From Nioella nitratireducens (GTDB taxonomy: Bacteria; Pseudomonadota; Alphaproteobacteria; Rhodobacterales; Rhodobacteraceae): a stretch of DNA of 64,000 nucleotides. The stretch's first letter is position 1, and every line of letters starts with the position of its first letter. The stretch lies in the NCBI RefSeq assembly GCF_001879715.1, contig NZ_MNBW01000002.1, positions 124,001 through 188,000 of the forward strand. Reading direction: 5' to 3'. Position numbers and translations under genes: made by a program. The notes beneath the pieces are model-generated. The model was not told the origin of the DNA. It was given only the letters and a program-made list of their open reading frames with translations, and did not search any database. This document shows positions 58,944 through 64,000 of the stretch, one piece after another.

Positions 58944-59705
58944 ATGCTGACCACGACCCTCACCGGTGATCCGACCGACCGACCGCCCCTGTTGATCGCG
59001 CATGGCCTGTTCGGCTCGGCGCGGAACTGGAACGTTGTTGCAAAACGCCTGTCCGACACGCGGCAAGTGCTGAGCGTCGACATGCGCAACCATGGGGAAA
59101 GCGGTTTCGCGGCAAGCCACAGCTATGTCGACCTTGCCGCCGATCTGGCCGAGGTGATCGCGGCCCATGGCGGCAACGCGGATGTGCTGGGCCATTCCAT
59201 GGGTGGGAAGGCCGCGATGATGCTGGCCCTGACTCAGCCAGATCTTGTGCATCGTCTGGTCGTGGCCGACATCGCACCTGTGCCCTATGGCCACAGCCAG
59301 TCCCACCTGATCGAGGCGATGCGGTCGGTGGACCTGTCGCGCATCGAGACCCGGCGCGATGCCGATGCCCAGTTGCAACCGCTGGTGGCCGAGGATGGCG
59401 TGCGCGCCTTCCTGCTGCAATCGCTGGACGTGAAGGGCAAGCGTTGGCGGCTGAACCACGACGTTCTGGAAGCGGACATGGACAAGATCACCGGCTGGCC
59501 CGAGGACGTCTCGGGCCAGTTCGACGGGCCGGTCCTGATGCTGTCGGGGGCCGAGTCGGATTATGTCCTGCCCGAACACCGCGACCGCATCCGGGGGTAT
59601 TTTCCCAAGGCGCGGTTTGCGAAGATCCCCGGCGCGGGCCATTGGCTTCACGCAGACAAACCACGAGAGTTCGAGGCCGCGATCCGCGCGTTCCTGGACG
59701 CCTGA
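58944..59705 (+). CDS. Alpha/beta hydrolase, YbfF-like esterase
   Basis: 253 residues. The nucleophile elbow GHSMGG (about 83-88, Ser85), oxyanion region IAHGLFGSARNW (about 18-29) and the catalytic His in GAGHWLHADKP (about 231-241) are present; the acid Asp is likely in the SGAESDYVLPEHRD region. E. coli YbfF acts on short acyl esters. A small ester or acyl-CoA substrate is inferred. Confidence 0.87.
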   Translation: MLTTTLTGDPTDRPPLLIAHGLFGSARNWNVVAKRLSDTRQVLSVDMRNHGESGFAASHSYVDLAADLAEVIAAHGGNADVLGHSMGGKAAMMLALTQPDLVHRLVVADIAPVPYGHSQSHLIEAMRSVDLSRIETRRDADAQLQPLVAEDGVRAFLLQSLDVKGKRWRLNHDVLEADMDKITGWPEDVSGQFDGPVLMLSGAESDYVLPEHRDRIRGYFPKARFAKIPGAGHWLHADKPREFEAAIRAFLDA

Positions 59706-59851
59706 AACTGCCCTGATCTTCCGTGCGGTGGCCCATGCCGGCACAATGGCCCGCATCCCGGCAGGAGGATGGCACACCAAAGGCGGTGCACCTTGTCATG
59801 GGCCAAGTCGAACCGGGTGCAGGGGCGTGTATTTTCGCCCGGCTATCGGTA

Positions 59852-60361
59852 TCAGCGCTTCTTGACGAACTCGGTCAGGATGACGATGCGCTGCCCTTCG
59901 ACACGACCCTCGATATGGGCCGGGTTATCTTGAACCAGCGAAATCCCCCGCACGGCCGTGCCACGTTTCGCGGTGAAGCCACCGCCCTTGACGGGCAAGT
60001 CCTTGATCAAGACCACCGTATCGCCTTGGGTCAAGGGAACGCCGTTGCTGTCCTTGTGGGCGCTTTCCTGTGGCACATTTTCGACCCAGGCGCGCATGTC
60101 ATCGTCCAGCCAGAGCTGATCGGCCAGATCGCGGGCCCATTCCTCGGTCGAGAGCCGCGCCAGCATCCGGGCCGACAGCACCTGAACCGCCGGTTCCTCG
60201 GACCACATGGACGATGCCAACCCGCGCCAGTGGTTGGGGTCAGGCGTGCCGTCGATCTGGGAAATGCAGGTGTCGCAGATCTCAACGGTCGCACCCTCGG
60301 GGCCGCCGGTGACGGCAAAGACGGTGAGCGGCGCGTCGGCGGCGCAGAGGGGGCAGGTCAT
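59852..60361 (-). CDS. PhnA-like (YjdM family) zinc-ribbon protein
   Basis: 169 residues. Zinc ribbon with CPLC (3-6) and CDTC (about 29-32), and a C-terminal PhnA domain (DSNGVPLTQGDTVVLIKDLP, then KRGTAVRGISLV and HIEGRVEGQRIVILTEFVKK). The YjdM/PhnA family is not the phosphonoacetate hydrolase of the same name; its function is unsettled. GGAG precedes the ATG. Confidence 0.85.
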   Translation of the reverse strand: MTCPLCAADAPLTVFAVTGGPEGATVEICDTCISQIDGTPDPNHWRGLASSMWSEEPAVQVLSARMLARLSTEEWARDLADQLWLDDDMRAWVENVPQESAHKDSNGVPLTQGDTVVLIKDLPVKGGGFTAKRGTAVRGISLVQDNPAHIEGRVEGQRIVILTEFVKKR

Positions 60362-60443
60362 GGCGGAGAACTCCGATAGAAGGGGTTTTCTCCGCTATAG
60401 AACCCTGCCACCCGCTTGGGCAGAGGGCAGGACCGCGCAGGTC

Positions 60444-60878
60444 TCAGGGCCGGATGTAGGCGTAGCCATCTTCCTGCAACTCGATCAGCCGCACAACGCC
60501 TGACGGCGTGATGCTGACGCCGTCGAAAAGCGGCACCTCTTCGCCCGCCGCCTCGCTCATCCGCCGGTGGGTGTTGCCGCAGGCCGAAAAGGCCAGATTG
60601 TCCATCCCAAGGGTCATGGTTTCGATCCGGTCAGCAACCGGACTTCTCCCTGGAATCAACATGTTAAGGCCAGGGCCGTAGGCGACGAGCTCGATTTCCA
60701 CGGTGTCGCCTTGCGCGGCGTAGTAGGTAGAGACGTTGACGGCGTTGTTGAGCGCCATGTTCATCACCTGCGGGTCGTTCTGGTCGACATGGATGGCCAC
60801 GTGGTGGGCCACGCCCTCGGCCAAGGCCCCACAGGTCGACATGGCGACAAGTGCCGCCGAAACAAGCATTTTTTTCAT
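60444..60878 (-). CDS. Secreted DsrE family protein
   Basis: 144 residues. A signal peptide (MLVSAALVAMSTCGALA) precedes the DsrE-like domain, with HHVAIHVDQNDPQVMNMALNN, VEIELVAYGPGLNML and a single Cys in AFSACGNTHRRM that could serve as a sulfur carrier site. Periplasmic DsrE-like proteins are poorly characterised. MKKMLVS start or the Met at 4 are both possible. Confidence 0.8.
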   Translation of the reverse strand: MKKMLVSAALVAMSTCGALAEGVAHHVAIHVDQNDPQVMNMALNNAVNVSTYYAAQGDTVEIELVAYGPGLNMLIPGRSPVADRIETMTLGMDNLAFSACGNTHRRMSEAAGEEVPLFDGVSITPSGVVRLIELQEDGYAYIRP

Positions 60879-60980
60879 GAGTATCCTCCCTGTTCGTCCC
60901 CGAAGCCTAGCGGATTCGCGTCACGATTGCGACAAAAATTCACAGGTATGAATATTTGAGTGTGTCGCCGTTGCAGCCCC

Positions 60981-61046
60981 GAAAACAGGGGGGTGCCATG
61001 CGTACACCCCCCGTACACCCCCTGTGCACCCCCCGTGCAGACGAAA
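60981..61046 (-). repeat. Terminator-like dispersed repeat, copy 2
   Basis: Inverted relative to copy 1 at 45824-45893 and nearly identical over about 65 bases, including the GGGGGTGTAC elements and the CACCCCCCTGTTTTC end. It begins just after the stop of the 60-residue membrane protein gene on the - strand, so like copy 1 it sits directly downstream of a gene in the same orientation. Confidence 0.75.
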
Positions 61047-61047
61047 T

Positions 61048-61230
61048 TCACTTTCCGCCCATGGCCCGCGCGACGACCCACGCGGCGGGAAAGGCCAGGA
61101 CGAAGCCGCCGAGAACCGCCGCCGTGATCGGAACGGCCCCCACCCATCCCGCGACAAGAGCGATGACGAGGAACACGCCCGCAAGGGTGGCGCCGATGAA
61201 GAGGTGGAGGAGGAGGAGAAGATAGGACAT
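61048..61230 (-). CDS. Small two-helix membrane protein
   Basis: 60 residues, almost entirely two hydrophobic helices (LLLLLHLFIGATLAGVFLVI and ITAAVLGGFVLAFPAAWVVA). Small proteins like this are common next to Rhodobacterales genes and have no known function. The ATG at 61230 has a weak AGGA upstream. Confidence 0.6.
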   Translation of the reverse strand: MSYLLLLLHLFIGATLAGVFLVIALVAGWVGAVPITAAVLGGFVLAFPAAWVVARAMGGK

Positions 61231-61346
61231 GGGGGATGTCCTAGCCGGTGGGAAGGCGGGGGGCTTTGATTTGGGTCAGGGTGGGAGATTTGCGCCCAGT
61301 CTCCGATCGGTTATCTTGGACATAATATGATCCGAGAATCTGGAAA

Positions 61347-61925
61347 GTGTCAGCCGAAATGGCGCATCACATAGAAAAGTTGCTGCCTCGGCGCTTTTTG
61401 CTCGAACTCGGCACCTACGTGCAAACTTGTGCGCATATCGAGCTGCTGGCTTGTGGACTTTTGGTCTGCCTAAAAGGGAAAAACCCGTCGGACCCCGATT
61501 GGTTCGCAAGCTACAGTACAACGAGAAAACTGGGGACCGCTGACCTTAGAATTCAATTGGAAAGCGCGTCAAGCAAAGCGGGTGACTATGGCTTTCAGAA
61601 AGATCTGAAGGCCCTTTGTGATTGGATAAAGCAGTTTACGAACAACAGACATATTGCCGTTCATGGAGCTTTCGTTGGAACCCCTGAAGGATTCCTAAGA
61701 GTCGATTATCTTCACAAAGAGAAGCGCAATGGAAACCCTGAATTTCGTCGCGAACGCACCGCTGTAACCCCTGAAATTGTCGCGGAAGCACTGAATGACG
61801 CGGATAGAATATACATCACATTGATGGGAATGCTGGAACAAATCCGCCTAGGTCTATCGAGTGAGGTCTATCGTGCTGCTATTCCATGTGTTGTTCACCC
61901 AGACGGCAGTCCGAATTCTCAATAA
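61347..61925 (+). CDS. Orphan protein with a HEPN-like R-x4-H motif
   Basis: 192 residues, mainly helical. The segment NNRHIAVHGAF (about 100-110) contains an Arg-x4-His motif like that of HEPN RNases and related domains. GC content and codon use are clearly lower than in neighbours (many A/T third bases), pointing to recent transfer. It is flanked on the right by a tandem-repeat block. The start is GTG 61347 or ATG 61359. Function unknown; a HEPN assignment needs structure-based comparison. Confidence 0.6.
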   Translation: MSAEMAHHIEKLLPRRFLLELGTYVQTCAHIELLACGLLVCLKGKNPSDPDWFASYSTTRKLGTADLRIQLESASSKAGDYGFQKDLKALCDWIKQFTNNRHIAVHGAFVGTPEGFLRVDYLHKEKRNGNPEFRRERTAVTPEIVAEALNDADRIYITLMGMLEQIRLGLSSEVYRAAIPCVVHPDGSPNSQ

Positions 61926-61960
61926 CAGCGCGCTTTGGAAGAGCGCTTTGCTTGACTTGA

Positions 61961-62232
61961 GGTCCCCGCTTTCGCGGGGATGACAGGTGTAGCGATCAAC
62001 CGTTCGGGCTGTCATGCCCGCGTAAGCGGGTATCTCTCGGGACTCGCCTTGTACGCTAAATGACGTGTGGTGCGTATGGATGGTGGTCCCCGCTTTCGCG
62101 GGGATGACAGGTGTATCGATCAACCTTTCGCGCTGTCATGCCCGCGAAAGCGGGTATCTCTCGGGACTCGGCTTGTACGCTAAATGAAGTTTGGTGCGTA
62201 TGGATGGTGGTCCCCGCTTTCGCGGGGATGAC
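61961..62232. repeat. Two full tandem 124-bp units plus a partial third
   Basis: Unit A is 61961-62084, unit B 62085-62208, and a third begins at 62209 and breaks off after about 24 bases. A and B differ at fewer than ten positions. Each unit carries two of the palindromes in opposite orientation (61961-61984 and 62011-62034; 62085-62108 and 62135-62158) plus about 50 bases of unique sequence. No coding frame is likely. Confidence 0.9.
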
Positions 62233-62240
62233 AGGGGGCG

Positions 62241-62537
62241 CTAAAGGCGCAGCTCGGTCGCCAGGTCGCGCCAGTCCGGGTTCATTGCTTCAATCATCTC
62301 CACCTTCCACGCCCTGTTCCACTTCTTGATCCGCTTTTCGCGCAGAATGGCCTCGCGGATATCCGCGTGCGGCTCGAACCAGACCAAGCGGTGCAGATTG
62401 TACCTGCGCGTGAAGCTGTTGGCCCTGCCCTGTCTGTGTTCGACAACCCGACGCTCAAGAGTGTTGGTGACGCCGGTGTAGAGCGTTCCATTCGGCCGGT
62501 TGGTCAGGATATAGGTGAAATAGCTATGGTCCCGCAT
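62241..62537 (-). CDS. GIY-YIG nuclease superfamily protein
   Basis: 98 residues. YFTYILTNRPNGTLYTGVTN (about 6-25) is the GIY-YIG signature; the conserved Arg (RRVVEHRQG) and Glu (KRIKKWNRAWK region) follow. Stand-alone GIY-YIG proteins of about 90-100 residues (UPF0213-like) are common and their function is unproven. It ends next to the repeat block on its left and is flanked by palindromes on its right. Confidence 0.87.
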   Translation of the reverse strand: MRDHSYFTYILTNRPNGTLYTGVTNTLERRVVEHRQGRANSFTRRYNLHRLVWFEPHADIREAILREKRIKKWNRAWKVEMIEAMNPDWRDLATELRL

Positions 62538-62596
62538 GGGCGCAGGATGGAGCGCGGAGAGTTAAGTGGGAGTTAACGGTGGAGTGGATGTTGGGG

Positions 62597-62670
62597 GGTC
62601 CCCGCTTTCGCGGGGATGACATGTGCTCCGTTCAGGCCCTTCGCCTGTCATCCCCGCGAAAGCGGGGACC
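62597..62670. repeat. Inverted pair of palindromic repeats
   Basis: Two 24-base palindrome units at 62597-62620 and 62647-62670 in opposite orientation, with 26 bases between them. Together they can form one long hairpin between the GIY-YIG gene and lepA. Confidence 0.8.
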
Positions 62671-62694
62671 CCAAGCCACACGCGCGACGCGACC

Positions 62695-64000
62695 TCAGTT
62701 ATCCATCTTCAACGCATTGATGAACGCGCTTTGCGGGATCTCGACCTTGCCGAACTGGCGCATCTTCTTCTTGCCCGCTTTCTGCTTGTCCAGAAGCTTG
62801 CGCTTCCTTGTGGCGTCGCCGCCGTAGCATTTGGCGGTCACGTCCTTGCGCAGGGCGGCCAGCGTTTCGCGGGCGATGACGCGGCCGCCGATGGCGGCCT
62901 GGATCGGGATCTTGAACATGTGGCGCGGGATCAGATCCTTGAGCTTTTCGCACATGGCGCGGCCCCGCATCTCGGCGCGGTCGCGGTGTACCATGGTGGA
63001 AAGCGCATCGACCGGCTCGTCGTTCACAAGGATCTGCATCTTGACGAGGTAGTCCTGCCGGTAGCCTTCCATCTGGTAATCGAACGACGCATAGCCCTTG
63101 GTCACCGATTTCAGGCGGTCGTAGAAGTCGAACACCACTTCGTTCAGCGGCAGGTCATAGACCACCATGGCGCGGCTGCCCGCATAGGTCAGGTCAAGCT
63201 GGATGCCGCGACGATCCTGGCAGAGTTTCAGCACGTCGCCGAGATACTCGTCGGGCACGAGGATGGTCGCCTTGATCCGCGGTTCTTCAATGTGATCGAC
63301 ATAGGTCAGGTCGGGCATGTCGGCGGGGTTGTGCAGCTCCTGCATCGTCCCGTCCTTCATGTAGACATGGTAGATCACCGAGGGGGCCGTGGTGATCAGG
63401 TCGATATCGTATTCGCGTTCGATCCGGTCGCGGATGACTTCGAGGTGCAAGAGCCCGAGGAAGCCGCAGCGGAAGCCGAAGCCGAGCGCGGCGGAGGTTT
63501 CCATCTCGTAGCTGAAGGAGGCGTCGTTCAGCGCCAGTTTCTCGATCGCGTCGCGCAGGTCTTCGAATTCGGCGGAATCCACGGGGAAGAGGCCGCAGAA
63601 AACAACCGGCTGCGAGGGTTTGAAGCCCGGAAGAGCTTTCTCGCAGGGTTTCTTCTCATGCGTGATGGTGTCGCCGACGCGGGTGTCGCGGACCTGCTTG
63701 ATCGAGGCGGTGAGGAAGCCGATCTCTCCCGGTCCGAGGTCCGCGATGTTCTGCATGGCGGGCTTGAAGACGCCGAGGCGGTCCACCGGGTAGGTGCCGC
63801 CGGTCTTCATCATGCGGATGCGGTCGCCCTTCTTGATAACCCCGTCGATGACACGGATGATGACGACGACACCGAGGTAAGAGTCATAGTAACTGTCCAC
63901 GAGCATCGCCTTGAGCGGCGCATCGCGGGTGCCCTTGGGCGCGGGCAGGCGCTTGACGATGGCCTCCAGCACGTCCGGGATGCCGACGCCGGTCTTGGCG
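62695..64000 (-). CDS. lepA: Elongation factor 4 (LepA), C-terminal part
   Basis: The frame is open to the right edge; about 435 residues are visible. Sequences such as [29 protein letters not shown] and [24 protein letters not shown] (split here by no stop) are those of the LepA elongation, G'-like and unique C-terminal domains. LepA is a ribosome-associated GTPase acting in translation and initiation. The GTPase domain lies beyond the window. Confidence 0.95.
   Translation of the reverse strand, partial: AKTGVGIPDVLEAIVKRLPAPKGTRDAPLKAMLVDSYYDSYLGVVVIIRVIDGVIKKGDRIRMMKTGGTYPVDRLGVFKPAMQNIADLGPGEIGFLTASIKQVRDTRVGDTITHEKKPCEKALPGFKPSQPVVFCGLFPVDSAEFEDLRDAIEKLALNDASFSYEMETSAALGFGFRCGFLGLLHLEVIRDRIEREYDIDLITTAPSVIYHVYMKDGTMQELHNPADMPDLTYVDHIEEPRIKATILVPDEYLGDVLKLCQDRRGIQLDLTYAGSRAMVVYDLPLNEVVFDFYDRLKSVTKGYASFDYQMEGYRQDYLVKMQILVNDEPVDALSTMVHRDRAEMRGRAMCEKLKDLIPRHMFKIPIQAAIGGRVIARETLAALRKDVTAKCYGGDATRKRKLLDKQKAGKKKMRQFGKVEIPQSAFINALKMDN

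Noticed and set aside
61961-62232. Possible CRISPR array
   Set aside because: Units are 124 bases and nearly identical along their whole length, with no short repeats separating unique spacers, and no cas genes are near.
1-64000. Insertion sequences, prophage or plasmid genes
   Set aside because: No transposase, integrase, phage structural or replication-partition gene was recognised anywhere in the window.

Overview
The window is a stretch of GC-rich chromosome from an alphaproteobacterium, most likely a Rhodobacterales (Roseobacter/Rhodobacter-type) species. Several things point there: an RpoH of the RpoHI type, the dnaG-rpoD pair, the nrdR-ribD-ribE-ribB-ribH-nusB block, a four-subunit sarcosine oxidase operon in B-D-A-G order, MmcB, small Rhodobacterales-type proteins, and a tRNA-His with the alphaproteobacterial A73/G1:U72 acceptor end. 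I see no rRNA, phage, transposase or CRISPR. About 70 protein genes, one tRNA and one probable 6S RNA are described. Gene density is high and many neighbours overlap by ATGA, GTGA or TAATG, so most genes sit in short operons.

Layout. 0-5.4 kb: a + strand run with two acetyltransferases, a TerB/J-domain co-chaperone, an exo/endonuclease-phosphatase protein and an M3 oligopeptidase. 5.4-10.7 kb (-): a DksA-like protein, an orphan flavin-dependent tryptophan halogenase, a Gfo/Idh/MocA oxidoreductase, rpoH with its own sigma-32-type promoter, and rluD. 12.3-16.3 kb (+): a tightly overlapping operon (HAD-UbiA fusion, GtrA, DprE1-like, DprE2-like) that looks like a Gram-negative polyprenyl-phosphoryl-arabinose pathway. 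16.4-20.8 kb: an Ala/Pro-rich membrane-anchored protein and a two-gene secreted pair (a SUMF1-fold protein and a 584-residue protein). 21.1-24.3 kb: an Lrp-type regulator with two lysine-catabolism enzymes. 25-27.2 kb: tRNA-His, small conserved genes, mmcB and the 6S RNA candidate.

27.3-38.5 kb is the riboflavin/NusB/NrdR block on the - strand, interrupted by + strand genes: a proline-racemase family enzyme and a capsule-export set (KpsS, Wza/KpsD-like, KpsC). The ribB product carries a degenerate GTP cyclohydrolase II domain (RibBX type). 40.2-44.2 kb is dnaG-rpoD. 45.9-50.9 kb is soxBDAG, for sarcosine and glycine betaine breakdown. 51.0-53.8 kb holds TadE/TadG-type pseudopilin genes. 54.1-58.2 kb has a glutamate-type dehydrogenase, a 3-hydroxyisobutyrate-dehydrogenase-family enzyme and a pirin. 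58.3-61.2 kb has small membrane proteins, an esterase, PhnA-like and DsrE-like proteins. 61.3-62.7 kb is an accessory patch: a compositionally foreign orphan with a HEPN-like motif, a 124-bp tandem repeat, a cluster of short palindromes and a GIY-YIG protein. The window ends inside lepA.

Three families of dispersed palindromic or terminator-like repeats occur between genes. The most interesting candidates for follow-up are the DprE1/DprE2/HAD-UbiA/GtrA operon, the secreted SUMF1-fold pair, the repeat families and the rpoH promoter.
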